From the NCBI RefSeq assembly GCF_018320785.1, contig NC_054872.1, positions 37,530,051-37,594,050 of the forward strand: a DNA stretch of 64,000 nucleotides, read 5' to 3'. The notes under the pieces were generated by a model. That model was not told where the DNA came from. It searched no databases and was given only the letters and a program-made list of their open reading frames with translations. The stretch's first letter is position 1, and each line of letters opens with the position of its first letter. A program made the position numbers and the translations under genes. Origin of the DNA: Cheilinus undulatus (taxonomy: Eukaryota; Chordata; Actinopteri; Labriformes; Labridae). Positions 47,601 to 58,147 of this stretch are shown in pieces.

Positions 47601-48414
47601 AAGGAAATGTACTTACCAAACCACTTGATATTGGGTTCAACTCTGGCAACAGTCCCTGGAGCCACTGTTGACTGGTACTGTAAAGGTTTTATGACTTTTC
47701 CACGGCTATTACTGGGAACAGAAAATCAGCAACAGTGTGAGTGCAGCAGTTGTTGATGTATGTCAGTGATATATGAGACTCTGATACAGCGACTTAAAAG
47801 AACAGAGCAAATTGTAATCATCAGTTACCATCTCTGCTTTTGTCTGTACATATTCAGACGTTTGATTGTGGCTCGGTCCCTCATGTTGCTCCCACCAGCA
47901 CCTTTGGGTCGGTCTGTGGATTACATACGTAACAAACTTCATTATCATTATATAATTAAACCAAACGTACATATAAACAACCAAAAACTGTTATCAGGAT
48001 AGAGCACTTAAGGGATGTCACATATCCTTAAATGACGGCAGTGCTTTCTGGAATTTAAGGAAATTACTCTAAAGTTATTAACAAATAGCATATTATCTCC
48101 TAAGAAGCTGTAACTGTCAAGTTTAAAGAGTCACTTTCACATATAGAGCATGTTTAAACAGCAGTCTAAATAAAGCTTTGGTAAACGTCCCACTCCATAG
48201 TTTGACACTGTTTTCACTGAATGGTAGTGACTCGTTAAATACAATATAAAGACAATATCCGAAATATGCCTATTTTAGAGCATAATATCATCCGGCTAGC
48301 AGCAGTTAGCATTAGCTGTAAACAAACGTTGGTAGTCGGGGTTAGCTCACCGGGGTTGCTGCTGGACGTTGAGGGGTTTATCGAGCTTTTCCCCTTAAAA
48401 CGAGGCTTCACCAT
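29687..48414 (-). CDS. gnl2: Nucleolar GTP-binding protein 2 (GNL2/NGP-1)
   Basis: Complete, sixteen coding exons: 48414-48351, 47913-47829, 47711-47617, 44230-44091, 39960-39776, 39650-39584, 39504-39346, 39229-39116, 36723-36595, 33254-33150, 32808-32650, 31345-31238, 31147-30678, 30328-30240, 30022-29955, 29830-29687. Every junction keeps frame: 726 aa plus TAA (human 731). The GTPase domain is circularly permuted: DARDP at 225-229, NKCD at 255-258, P-loop GYPNVGKSS at 317-325, DCPG at 361-364. An NGP1-type N-terminal domain precedes it ([30 protein letters not shown]). Exon 13 encodes a long acidic region with EEDEEEEDR runs; the C-terminus is basic ([15 protein letters not shown]), suiting nucleolar targeting. 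The family acts in nuclear 60S ribosomal-subunit maturation and export. Large introns carry many transposon insertions. Confidence 0.97.
31550..32589 (-). mobile_element. DNA-transposon remnant in gnl2 intron 11
   Basis: The minus-strand end reads CACAACCCTGTTTCCGAAAA, then AAGTTGG, resembling the TACAACCCC...AAAAAAGTTGGGA terminus of a very common teleost element. Inner landmarks match that family as I recall it: CATATGTTGCTTCAACACCT near 32100-32130 and TAGATGATGAAATTCCTAGA near 31695-31715. Superfamily not assigned. Coding is degraded. Confidence 0.6.
33465..33538. repeat. A-B-A'-B' inverted repeat pair (template-switch scar)
   Basis: A is 33465-33481 (17 nt), B is 33482-33501 (20 nt), A' is 33502-33518 and is the exact reverse complement of A, B' is 33519-33538 and is the exact reverse complement of B. 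So 33482-33518 is the perfect reverse complement of the sequence obtained by joining A directly to B'. B' is the first part of the SINE-like repeat that follows. Confidence 0.9.
33519..33815 (+). mobile_element. SINE-like dispersed repeat
   Basis: Begins GGGCTGCAAGGGTGCAGTGG and contains a B-box-like CCTGGTTCGAGTTCC near 33570, GCGTGGGTTCTCTCCGGCTC near 33628, and TGGATGG near its end. This order is typical of a very abundant fish repeat related to tRNA. It is in gnl2 intron 9, opposite strand to the gene. Confidence 0.65.
33816..34200. other. gnl2 intron 9 stretch
   Basis: No repeat or exon recognised. Confidence 0.35.
34204..35624 (-). mobile_element. Tc1-like element, interrupted
   Basis: Termini CTATATGGACAAAAGT (from 34205) and its near reverse complement ending at 35623 are inverted. 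Minus-strand remnants: DDE part ([23 protein letters not shown], then [11 protein letters not shown]) at about 35230-35090, and HTH remnants at about 35500-35340. The region between is deleted. An unrelated 623-bp element splits the 3' part at 34428-35050. Located in gnl2 intron 9. Confidence 0.75.
34428..35050. mobile_element. Unclassified element nested in the Tc1-like copy
   Basis: TAGCT borders both sides (34423-34427 and 35051-35055). Removing the insert restores continuous Tc1-like sequence, as judged by the copy at 45684. The interior is richer in CpG than the surroundings. Weakly similar CAC-rich ends. No coding motif recognised. Confidence 0.55.
35625..36590. other. gnl2 intron 9, right part
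   Basis: A T-run and A-run lie at 35811-35840. No repeat family recognised. Confidence 0.35.
36724..37620. other. gnl2 intron 8, left part
   Basis: AT-rich intron. The short frames have no recognisable domain. Confidence 0.35.
37640..38130 (+). mobile_element. L2-like LINE fragment
   Basis: The plus strand reads an L2-type block: [18 protein letters not shown] near 37899-37950, then [21 protein letters not shown] near 37998-38060, where the usual [13 protein letters not shown] motif is damaged. Located in gnl2 intron 8, antisense to the gene. The left limit is uncertain. Confidence 0.65.
38328..38660. mobile_element. hAT-like fragment related to the 12639 element
   Basis: Starts CAGTGTTTCCCAACCATTCT. 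The segment ATCTAAGAAAAGCGGAGCCC is shared with the reverse complement of the right end of the 12639-13356 element. The right terminus is missing. Confidence 0.6.
38661..39110. other. gnl2 intron 8, right part
   Basis: Nothing recognised. Confidence 0.3.
39961..40535. other. gnl2 intron 4, left part
   Basis: Nothing recognised. Confidence 0.3.
40541..40897. mobile_element. hAT-like non-autonomous fragment
   Basis: Left GCAGGAGTTCTCATACG followed by CCCGTGACCCCC; right CGACCCCCATGTTAAGAACCACCGCTC. Together these are the diverged termini of the CAGNGGTTCTCAA family, also seen at 52257. Target duplication not clear. Confidence 0.6.
41037..42684. mobile_element. Terminal-inverted-repeat element hosting a nested insertion
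   Basis: Left AGGGTGTGACGAGA (41041) and right CTCGTCACACCCT (42671-42683) are inverted. GTTCGC lies on both sides (41031-41036 and 42685-42690), perhaps a shortened 8-bp duplication. Further GAGACATCTTG units occur at 42632-42660. A second element is inserted at 41196-41601. No transposase frame. Located in gnl2 intron 4. Confidence 0.65.
41196..41601. mobile_element. Nested hAT-like element
   Basis: TAGGGCTGGACGATTATGG at 41199 is inverted against AATTGTCCAGCCCTA at the right end; both arms carry repeated ATCACGAT. ACTCAGA flanks both sides (41189-41195 and 41602-41608). Confidence 0.75.
42691..44090. other. gnl2 intron 4, right part
   Basis: AT-rich. No exon or repeat family recognised over 1.4 kb. 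Confidence 0.35.
44231..45680. other. gnl2 intron 3, left part
   Basis: Three tandem CATGAGG units at 44581-44601 and an AT-rich ATCATAT/ATATGAT-rich stretch at 45390-45470. Nothing else recognised. Confidence 0.35.
45684..46662 (+). mobile_element. Tc1-like transposon with both ends, transposase internally deleted
   Basis: Terminal inverted repeats CACTATATTGCCAAAAGTAT at 45684 and its partner TACTTTTGGTAATATAGTG ending 46662; TA follows on the right. The plus-strand transposase begins [17 protein letters not shown] (about 45819) with the HTH part. A deletion near 45990 removes the linker up to [11 protein letters not shown]. The DDE region retains WSDES (first Asp), [12 protein letters not shown] (second Asp) and [11 protein letters not shown] (Glu), but has one in-frame TGA near 46080. 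The last frame, 46098-46553, runs intact to TAG. Relatively young yet inactive. Located in gnl2 intron 3, antisense to the gene. Confidence 0.88.
46663..47030. other. gnl2 intron 3 stretch
   Basis: Nothing recognised. Confidence 0.3.
47035..47165 (-). mobile_element. tRNA-derived SINE remnant
   Basis: The minus strand reads GGGCTCAGTGGCTCAGTCTG (A-box-like) and GGTCTGGGTTTGATCCCCAG (B box), followed by AGTGTGTCTTTTGGCAAAAC, a tail motif typical of fish SINEs. Confidence 0.65.
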
Positions 48415-48610
48415 CTTGACACCTCTGTCGGCAAAGCCTTCAAAGGATAAAGTAATACACAGACGACACGTCAAGTGTCTTAAAACTGAAATTTAGTCAC
48501 TGTTCCTCTCCTCAGCTCTGAACCGTGGACCGCACACGTGTTGTTGCGGAGAAAGAGGAAGTACGTCATAAAGAGAGCGACAGCGACAAGAACCAATCAG
48601 AGAGGAAACT
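48415..48610 (-). promoter_or_regulatory. gnl2: gnl2 promoter
   Basis: Upstream of the gnl2 ATG: a canonical E-box CACGTG at 48535-48540, an ETS-type GGAAGT at 48557-48562 overlapping TACGTCA (CRE-like) at 48562-48568, and CCAAT at 48593-48597. An E-box suits a ribosome-biogenesis gene, many of which respond to MYC; that link is inference. Confidence 0.6.
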
Positions 48611-49190
48611 TATTAGATAGTTGAAATGTAAGATTGTTATTTTTTAAATATAATTTTATGGTTGTATAAACTTTCACGAGTTTTACTCTTACATCTAATA
48701 TAATTTAAGACTCATGTAGCTCATTCTTATTATTTACAAATAGACTTTAAACGCATAACTTAACTTTGAGTAGCCTACTTATATTCAAATATATTAGGTC
48801 AAGACGCTGTCAAATTTAAATCCTGATAAAATTATAAGTGAAGACTGAAGCTCGGCTACCAGTATCAGTGAAAGTGTAATGTTGCTATTTCTATCTCTCC
48901 CAGTAGAGGGTGCAACACAGTTTCTATATGAATAAAGTTAAATGTCAACAGCCAAGCTAAATATCCATGATCTGAGAGCCTTTCACTGTCTCATTAATAG
49001 CTGTCTGCAGTGATTATTTGGGATTAATCAGGGTCAGAGAAGGCAAAAAGCTTAAGGAGAACAAAATGATGTGGGTTGGACTAGAGAAAAAGTTGCAAGG
49101 AGGTTGAAAAATGTAATTAGACTGAAATAAAAGGAGATTCATCCTAATCAATCTTGATCTCTGCAACGTCATTGAGTGAGGAGACTGGAG
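48611..49190. other. Intergenic stretch right of gnl2
   Basis: Nothing recognised. Confidence 0.35.
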
Positions 49191-49196
49191 TCCTGT

Positions 49197-49716
49197 CAGT
49201 GTTAATTTTGACAGATATTTTTCATTTCAGTTGTAGGATTAAATTGTTCATTGTTTTCATTCACATTGCAGTCATTTCTAACTTTGATAGTTTTGGTTGA
49301 TTAAACACTCAAAAACATTCTTGTCCAGTTTTACTTCATAATTACTTTAGTTCCTTATGTAGATTTTAATTTTAGTCAAAACATTTTTTGTCTTTGCCTT
49401 AATCTGGTGCAGATCGTACTTCTATGCACTCTGCCAAACCTGGGATCCCTGCTTTCTACAGCTGAGAGGCAGAAGAGCTACAGATGTGTTTTGTCAGATT
49501 TATCCACAGTGGAGAAATATTATGGATTTTGAATGGCAGACAAAATCTAAATTTCATTTTAGCCTAGTTTTCATCTCCTTGACAAAAACAAGACTTACTT
49601 TTAGTCAGAGTTTTAGTCATCAAAGTACATTTTTGGGAGCTCTAACTTTTGTCTTTCTCATGGAAAAGGTAGTCAACTATAGTTTTAGTCATAGTTAGTC
49701 AATGAAATTAGCACTG
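49197..49716. mobile_element. hAT-like non-autonomous element
   Basis: Left CAGTGTTAATTTTGACAG, right GAAATTAGCACTG, inverted. TTTTAGTC-type repeats fill the interior near both ends. Flanks GAGTCCTG-like and AAGTCATG agree at 6 of 8, a plausible aged duplication. Confidence 0.65.
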
Positions 49717-51640
49717 AAGTCATGAGTTTAGGTTACCCAAATTCACCATAAATATCCCTCAACTGTTTTTATCATATAGCTGTTAAAGTACAGGTTCATG
49801 TTCTTTTCTTCCAAAAATGTGTCAAAATGCTGGTTCAGAAGTGATCTTATGTGAGTTTTTATTGATTTTTGTATCACTAGGTTTACATACATTGAGTAAC
49901 TCATACATATTTCGTGTCAATTTTCAGCTTCATGCTCAAAATAATGGTATAAAAATTGTGTAAGGAAAAATAAATAAAACATAAATAAAAAAGCAAAAAC
50001 AAATCATAAAAACGAACAACAAAAGAACAGTTAGTTGCTGCACCAAGCAGTTTACCGGCGCACCCGTATCGAAACATATAGGAGTATTATAACAACCTTA
50101 GGTTGTGATTCATCAAAGTGGCCTGGCGAGTTGATAAATGTCTTCAATAGTAACGAAGGAGAAGTGTGATCAATCTTAATTTCTGCAATGACAAGAACTG
50201 TCATAGATTGGAGCCATAAGCTCTCTAATTTTTACGCCTGTGTTTTACAGGTACCTGACATTTACTTGATGGTTTTAAACTTGAATTGTACATCTCAAGA
50301 AGTACAATTCAGGCAGGGAAGACTTACCTTATTTTGACTGTGCTGAAAGCATGAAGGATGTCATATTCAGTGGTGGCCTCAGCTCTCTTGAATTGCAAAA
50401 GATAGTAGAAACAACTCAGTCAATTTCCATTATGAAACAGTTACAGGTGTTGTGCTTTATTTAGTTTAAAGTAATTTCCAACACTTTATTCTATCTGTTT
50501 TCACAGTAAGAAAAAGCTCTGACAGGAAATGATCTTAACACAGAGCCGACGCAGGTCTCCAGAAGGCCTGTTTGGGTTTTTCTGTTTGTGATGATGCTGC
50601 CCTCACTGTGTGCACGGTATGTAACACCAGCGTGGATCAGGGCCAAGGTGGGCAAGTTCATAGAGACTCCGGTTTGGACGGGCGCCATCCACTTTTCAGT
50701 TTATACAGCAGAGAGACCAAGGAATGTTCTCTGTTCATTTTCATACAAATGAAATTGGAAGTGACTTCATCAGCAATCAACTGCAATAAATTATTATTTA
50801 GATCACAAAGTCAATTTTTTCTCCTTTAAACTGAAATCAAAGCAGAAGCAAGTCCAAGCACAGAAGACAAAAAATGTTTGGGATCAATGTAAACAATTCC
50901 TCTGATTTAGAATCTACCCTGCAAAATAAAATTCAAGTCTGAAAAGCGTATTTATGCAGTGGATCAGGAAACAAACACTGTCAAGTCCCTTCATTTCAAG
51001 CCAACTTCAATGTAAACCCAAACTTCTGTGGTTGTACTTTCAAATTCTTGTCATCTTCACCTTAAATTCGACCTCTATATTCAAAGGAATGATAGCTGTT
51101 TTTAATGACTTATATAACCTCTTAGTATAATTGTGAATGCCTCATGTACAACCAAATTATCTTCTGTGTTTGCCATGCCTCCAAGTCCAACAAATAGTCA
51201 TGAGTCTGTCTGGGAGCCTAGTCAAACAGGCTGGAATTGTAATTGCCCTAAAGAAGGTTAGTTTCTTTTAATAAAAAAACAACACAATTAAAGGTTGGCT
51301 GAACTTCATGTGACCTTCATTCGCATGGGAGCAAAAGAAGCTACATCAGAGAGCAAACAGATTCATTGTCAAGCATCATTTGGTTTTTGCACGCAGGAAT
51401 GCAATAAGAAAAGATAGACCATCTGCCTACCAGCTATGACAGTGACCACAATTTATGACTGATGCTCTCTGCTGGAACTTCAGCTACGAGTAATTTTAAA
51501 CCAATAAAACCATTGGCATGGTACATGAAAATGTTTGGTTTTGCCAAGAAGTAGAAAATCTAATATTTTATCAATATTTTGTTTCTGTCAAAAATCACCA
51601 ATATTATTTTAGGGCTTATGCAGCCTTAGTTCTTTTTTTT
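49717..51640. other. Intergenic stretch
   Basis: About 1.9 kb with no exon showing splice sites and no repeat family I can name. A T-run lies at about 51632-51648. Confidence 0.4.
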
Positions 51641-51649
51641 TTTTTTTTA

Positions 51650-51825
51650 AACTTTGGGCTTTTGTGCTTTTGTTGTAGAGACACGATAAAGGGTCAGAAA
51701 CTGGGAGAGAGAAGAAGTGACAAATAGGACAGGAGCCTCAAACCAGACCTGAACCAGGTCCGTTTGCCTCTGCACAGTTTCTGTACACGGTATGCACAGA
51801 CACAGCCATTGGGCTGACGCAGGTT
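51650..51825 (-). mobile_element. Diverged SINE fragment
   Basis: Same layout as the copy at 58450: GGCTTTTGTGC..., CTGGGAGAGAGAAG, then a tRNA-like part GACCTGAACCAGGTCCG. Weaker match. Confidence 0.4.
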
Positions 51826-52248
51826 TATTCATGATGCATCAGCAGGTGGCTTTTTTTGTACAGCACATTACAAAAGCAACTTAAATTAAACATGTACAAT
51901 AAAATGTGATTTAAGTACTTAGTATTAAACCAATGTTTACAAGTCTGTTACAGTCTTGATTTTATAGACCTGCTGCCAAAGGAAGGAAGAGGAGCTTGAC
52001 GTTTTTTGGCCTCCTATTAAGGTGCCGGGGTAAGAACATTTCGCAGGTTACGGGAAAATCTTTGAAAGAAGAGTGGTCCATTAAAGTCACAGTAACCATC
52101 TTTCAGACTGACTTTCATTAAGCCAATTAGTCTCCAGAGTTTGTGGGTAAAGGCTCAGGATAGTGGAGTGGAGCATCAGTAGTTGGTCCCTGGACACCTG
52201 GATTTGTAAAGGTTAGTACTTCAGAGATAGTTACCTGATTGATGAGGG
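51826..52248. other. Intergenic stretch
   Basis: Nothing recognised. Confidence 0.3.
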
Positions 52249-52256
52249 CTATAGAG

Positions 52257-52750
52257 CAGTGGTTCTCAACTGGCATCAGGACCCACTTCTATCCCCTTGT
52301 CAGAAATTGTGACCCGAATGTTTTGAAATTTTCAATTGCTTCAATTTATTTTTGAAAAAATGCTGCAGTTTGGACCTTAACAGAACAAAACATGACTGAA
52401 CAAAGAGACAGGACAACTCAAAAATGTTAAAAAGTGCATAGACACTAAAGGCATACACGCAAACATTTTATTTTTATTCCCTTTTCCCTGGACTGCATGC
52501 AGTTTTAGTAAAATTGTGAGGAATTACCTTGTTATCTTGGGAAAACTAGCTTTGTTATTCCAAGAAAGTTAGATACGTGGAAATCATGAGAGAATAAGAT
52601 TGGAGACTAAAATGTACTTATCTCAGGAAAAGTAAGTAAAATAAAAAAAAGAAAATGTATGGATCTGTATTCACTTAGGGCTTCCATGCACTATAAACTT
52701 TTCACCACTATTTTTTTTAAGGCACTCGACACACCAATTAAGAACCACTG
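52257..52750. mobile_element. hAT-like non-autonomous element with target duplication
   Basis: CAGTGGTTCTCAACTGG at the left and TTAAGAACCACTG at the right are inverted. Flanks CTATAGAG (52249-52256) and CTTCAGAG (52751-52758) agree at 6 of 8. Confidence 0.8.
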
Positions 52751-53960
52751 CTTCAGAGGTTAATACCAAATAAAACAAACAATGAGATGTCTACCTCTTG
52801 AAGGGGAACACATAATTTCATAGTGATTAGTAAGGCAAGGAAACTGAATTTTTATTAAAAGAAATAAAAAAAAAACAAAAAACCAAAGAAATCAATTTAG
52901 ATGAAATATCATATATCTAATCTGAACAAAGAATCACATCTGAGTCTTTTCTGTCAATAACTCTTTTTCTGAGTCTTCCTGTAATGTGAATAACCTCCCA
53001 ATTAAGTAGATTTAAGTATTTTTCTCCTAACATTTGTTCCTATTTTAGGAATATTAGTTACTTTATTGCATCCCCCTGGAATAAATAATTCTTGCAAGAC
53101 TATAGAGAAGAAAACAAACTAAAAAACAACCTACTTTGTTTAACAGAGATTACTTCAATATTAATATTTAACAATGCTACAACAGCCATAAATTTACGTT
53201 ACTATGAAAGCTCTGTGTGTTTTGGAGCCATAAAAATACAATTAAGCTATGATTTCCTCACTGCTTCTTGGTGAGGCTCTGATAAATTGTAGCAGGAATT
53301 TAACACTTTTCTTAGCTTTAAGATTTTTGCTCCAAGTATACCTCACTCTGGAAAAACAACAGAGGCAGAAATCAGCGGTATAAGACACTACAGATTTTTC
53401 TTTTTTAGCAATAAGAGAGGATTAAAAAAAAATGGGGTTAAGGTGACAGATGCTGTTTCACGAGTTAGCGGGAGTGCATTCAATCGCCCCGACAACTTCA
53501 TGAGGATATGTGCGTTTGTGGATAATATTTCAGCCTCAGGGCTCACATGCTGAGTCTCTGCTTTGAGTCAAATTTGGAACACCAGATAGATGACGGAGCA
53601 CAGCCTCCAGGCGGGCTGACTAAACAAAAAGAGAAAAATTGAGCGAAGCTTAAAGGTCACTCCCCCTCATAGTCTCACAGTTGAGATTATTTACTGAAGA
53701 AAGCTAACATTTCTGCTGAGGGTATTCATGTCTTCACTGCAGGGCTACTGTGGAGCTGAGGGTAGATGGTATCTGTGCTGTTATCAGCCATTTTATTAAG
53801 ATTTTCAACCTGGGAGTGATTTTTAAAGAAAAACTTTAGTTGAGTCCCATTTTCAGTGGACACAATAAAACGAGGTAATGCTTGTGGCTTTGTAAGGCTG
53901 TACGCTAGAACATAGCTCTGGAGGAGTAGTGGCAGTGTACAAGGTTTGCTTTTTGTACCA
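52751..53960. other. Intergenic stretch
   Basis: No exon or repeat recognised. Confidence 0.35.
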
Positions 53961-53970
53961 TTTTGGCCAA

Positions 53971-55330
53971 CAGTAAAAGGTATTCACACCTTTTGGTGTT
54001 TTACCTTTTTATTAATTTTATAAATCTATCATGGTCAATATAATTTGGCTTTTTTGACCAAACAATAAAAAACCCTCTTTAATGTCAAAGTGAAAACAGA
54101 TTTCTACAGAGTAATGTCAATCAAATAAAAATATTTAATGTAAAATAACTGATTGCATAAATATTTACCCCCCTTTAAAGACCCTGTAAAGTGAAAATAA
54201 ATCTGTATGTAGGTTTGTTATATGACAGGTCACTGTGTTATGAACCTCTAGTTCGAATTTCAGTCAAATAAAACATCACTAAGTTTATAAAATTAAGCTT
54301 CAAAATCATGAAAAATGTTGCAGTAAAATCTGCTCCAGGATGGTGTGGGCGTGTCTGTTGAATGAGATGAAGCCACACCCACTCAGGAGAACTACGACCC
54401 TCTCAGATTTAAAAAAACGTTACAATCTGACAGCACTAACGCCATTATCCTGCCTCCTGACGTTTTGTTGACCTCAGAAGAAGAGACAAAGTTCGTTTTC
54501 TGGCTGAAATCTCTGTTATGATGCTTTTAATGATCCACAGGCCACTGTGGCTGATATATTTGGCAAATTTACCTCACAATGAACAAAAAAACAGCATTTA
54601 ACATTTAACTTTCAATAAAGGAAGTGACATCAGCTTACATCAGACTGTACTGAGAGACACTGCTCTGGGATTTTATATGGTAGTGTTAGAGGGGCGGGGT
54701 TATTCCCTACTGTGGGCCCATGACATCATGAGCCCCGCCCACATGAAACCAAGCCAGGAAAGAGGGGAAAAACTTTCAAACAGTCCAAATCCAGAACTCA
54801 GTCACATCTAGCTCTCAGTGTTTTCACATGTTTACAGCAACCATATTCCAACATATCTAGTGTGTTAAGACAGAATCTTTAAGTTTCACTTTACAGGGTC
54901 TTTAAAGTGACTGACCTAATTCAAAAAAGGTCCAGCCAATTGGTGCTAGCTGTCTAATGATTAGCGAAATGGGGATCACCTGAGTTCAGTGAATAAGTCA
55001 AAGTGATTGCAGTATAAAGACACATGTGTCTGAAAGGCCCAGTCACTGGTTAATCAGTATTTCTGGCTACCATTACACCATGAAGACAAAAGAACCCTCC
55101 AAGCAATTCAGAGAAAAGTTTATTGAAAGGATAGGGGATAAACAAGTTGGGGGATACAAAACACTTTCCAAGCCACTGAATGCCCTTCAGAGTTCTGTTA
55201 ATCAAATTTGCCGTCCAAGTGTCAATCTTACAGTCCATCACAGAGAAATCCAGCTTAAAAAGACAATAATTATCAACCAACTGGTGACAAAAGAGGAAAG
55301 GCCAGGGAATGGGTTGATGAATCAATAAAC
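53971..55330 (+). mobile_element. Tc1-like element B (same family as 27578-28744), interrupted and 3'-truncated
   Basis: The left terminal region 53971-54170 matches that of element A (TATAAATCTATCATGGTCAA; TTTCTACAGAGTAATGTCAA). After the insert, 54906-55330 matches A's N-terminal transposase portion in plus orientation: AGTGACTGACCTAATTCAA, GTCCAGCCAATTGGTGCTAG, GGCCCAGTCACTGGTTAAT, and a frame from 55080 with the start of the transposase. The C-terminal part and right terminus are missing. Confidence 0.75.
54179..54901. mobile_element. TTAA-target non-autonomous element nested in element B
   Basis: Perfect terminal inverted repeats AGACCCTGTAAAGTGAAA (54179) and the partner ending 54901, bounded by TTAA at 54175-54178 and 54902-54905. 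Element A provides an uninterrupted version of the same site (minus strand near 28530), confirming insertion at TTTAAAG. A TTAA target fits piggyBac or Kolobok-type elements. No coding frame. Confidence 0.85.
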
Positions 55331-55345
55331 AGGGCTAATCATGGT

Positions 55346-57315
55346 TTTAAATATCATTTCAAGCTACCTTCAGACATATGAACATCCCTGATAGCCAAAA
55401 GATACAAAGCTGTTCATTGTCTGCAGAATTAATCGTTGAGTAGGCAGAAAACGTTGGTATTGATGTGTCCTGGTGGAACTTCCCACATGTAACACACAAC
55501 TCTGTATATATTTCCTGGTGACATTTGGAAATGTCAAAGTCCATACAACAAGCTTTGTCCTTTAGTTTCTATGACATCACTGTAAGCACTGATGTGAGCA
55601 GAGCACTCTTGCTTCTGTCTTCATATAGCACAAACACCTCATTTATATTTCGTATTTCGCCACGCTCAAAGGAAGATTAAATGGGTATGAAACAACAAAA
55701 ATGCAAAAAAGAGAGGAAAATTGACATGTGAACCACACATTTTATAACCATCCTGGAAAAGCCAGCTGGAGCTGATATTGTTTTTCTCTGATGCATCACA
55801 TCTTCTTGTGTGTAAATATATGTTTTTTAACCAAACCTAACTCTTCTACCAGCTCATCGTAGCCACAAGTTTCACAGCACATAAATCACGGCGTAATCTG
55901 TTGGCAAGGATGAATGGGGAGGTGTTCTCTGAGCCCTCTAATAAATGGTGTTTATGAGTGCTAATCTGTGGCATGTAAACTAACATTTGTAGCACAGATA
56001 AGCCACAATAAGGTGAAAATGTCTTTCTAAGTGTGTTTAGCAAAAGCTGTACACTCACTACATTTGGCTCATAGGTCATTTTCCACTTGTGATATCAGTG
56101 GCCTTTTGTTTGAGATATTGAATAATAACATTTACAAATCTGAACACAGACAATCCAAACAGAAAAAATAAAAAACACACCTCTAAATCTTTTTAATATG
56201 TTTCATTCGGCATATGTTTATTCATTATCGTTTCATTCCTACAGATGATTTTTTTTCAGCAGATGTTAGATTTAGAAAACCCAGCCTTCCAGGTGGAGGA
56301 AATGATTGAAAGCACTTTATGGAAAAATAGGGCTTTACAAGAAGTCATTTGATTACCTGAAACACTGTGTTCACTTTTAGTTTGTACTCAGTCTGATAAG
56401 ATTGATATCTCCAGGGACACATGTGGAAACTCTTACCAGTGAAAAGGTCTAAAAGGTCTAAATGATCTAAACTGGAAGTGATTTTAAAGGAACAAAGTCA
56501 AGGGTCACTTAGTGTGCATATCTGACATATTTGTGTCTCAGAGTTTTCCTAAACCCTTAAATTCTCTCAAAATTTGTCTTAGAATTGAAACAGTGCACCT
56601 AGACTGACTATTAAGGAACCAGAATTGAGAAAAAAGACAATGGCTAAGATTTGTTTGTAAGATTTATCCGCAAAGTTATGTCTGAAATATCAGGGCATAA
56701 CCACACCAACTTTAAACCCAATATCAGCGAAATTCACAAAAACCATAGCTTGTGTTTACATCAGTATATAATTAATCTACAGTCCAGCTCAGACAAAAGA
56801 TTTGTGACAAGACAAGTTACAACTCACAACTGCCTGAAGCAGTTGCTTTGGCATATTCTGAGAGAGATAATGCATCATTTCCATGCAGTCATGTGATGCT
56901 GATGATGCATAAATTTCTACTGGGGGTCAGGAAGTGGAGGACAGCCATAGGGAATGAATGGGACCAGAGGAAAGTTAGTACTTAAAGCTAAATAGAATTG
57001 TGCGTCCAGCAGACTTCCCAGCATCTTGCATGGTCTAGCCAGATGATGTACTGAGTAAAGATGTGACCCGTGACCCTTTAACTTATCAAAAAATCCCTCA
57101 TTTTAGCATGAATATGCTTTTAATTAAAACAATGATATACTGTCAACAGAATAAATCTTGTGGGGTAGGGGAGCAAAGATGTGCCATTCATTAACCAGCC
57201 TGTGCTACAAAATGGCTATTTAATGTGAGCCATGGTAGCTAGCTCTCTTTTGAATGCCAGTTTCCTTTCCTCCATTCTTTGTCCTTATTTAATCCACATT
57301 TAAAACCAAAATTGT
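55346..57315. other. Intergenic stretch
   Basis: About 2 kb, AT-rich. No exon or named repeat recognised. Confidence 0.4.
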
Positions 57316-57318
57316 CAA

Positions 57319-58147
57319 GAGGATCTGGCTGCAGACCTCTATGGTGGGGCGTTTAGTAGCAGACCTCTACACTGGGGCGGCCACGCATATTACCCGAGCC
57401 GAAATTGCAAGAATTGGAAGAATTGGTAGATTTTTGATCTTTTTTTTTTCCCCACAAAACTGTGCTGTTGTGTAAAATAACCATGGCGGTGTCCAAAACC
57501 ACACACTTATTCCCTACTCCCTATCCACTATAGTGAGCAGCATATAGTGGACTATATAGTGGACTCAACTGCACAACACAAAAATTATTTTGGACACTAC
57601 TCCAGCCGCAGGAAATGATGTCATCGCCGTCTCACAATTAAAATGTTTATTATAAACAGCTCCTAAATTTCAATGGCAACAGCTGAGGATCAAAATTAAT
57701 GGTAGAAATTCACTGAAAACTGATACTGAATGTAATGTATTTTCACAAAAAAATAAAAATACTAATAGATAAAAATGTGTGTCTTCAGTGGTAAAATAGT
57801 CTAAATTTTTGTGTGTATTATCACTTATTTTTGCATAAAGATGATGGCTTCATGTCTTGTAATTCTCGTAGGGGGAGAAAGTTACTTCGTTTTGAATCCT
57901 TAACATTTTCTTACAGATTAAATACTTTGGTTAAAACCAACAAACAAAAAGAAAAGGCTTTAAAAAAGTTTTTATATGTGTTCCTGTGCTCCTCTTGTTC
58001 GTCTGTCATGTTTGAGAGCAGCAACCGTCATCGCCCCAGTGTCGAGGTCCGCGGATCGGGCAATGTATGTAATCGCCCCAGTGTAGAGGTCTGCTGTTGA
58101 ACGCCCCACCGTAGAGGTCTGCTGGAAGTCTGCAGCCAGATGCCTCT
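57319..58147. mobile_element. Inverted-terminal-repeat element with repeated GCAGACCTCTAC units
   Basis: The left arm, about 57319-57402, is inverted against 58045-58147, starting ATCTGGCTGCAGAC. The arms carry a 21-bp unit GCAGACCTCTAC..TGGGGCG twice on the left (57331 and 57359, 28 bp apart) and reversed on the right at 58102-58122 and 58074-58094 (also 28 bp), plus a weaker one near 58032-58050. A small inverted-repeat segment, 57489-57597 (GTGTCCAAAA...TTTTGGACAC), lies inside. No transposase found. Confidence 0.65.
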
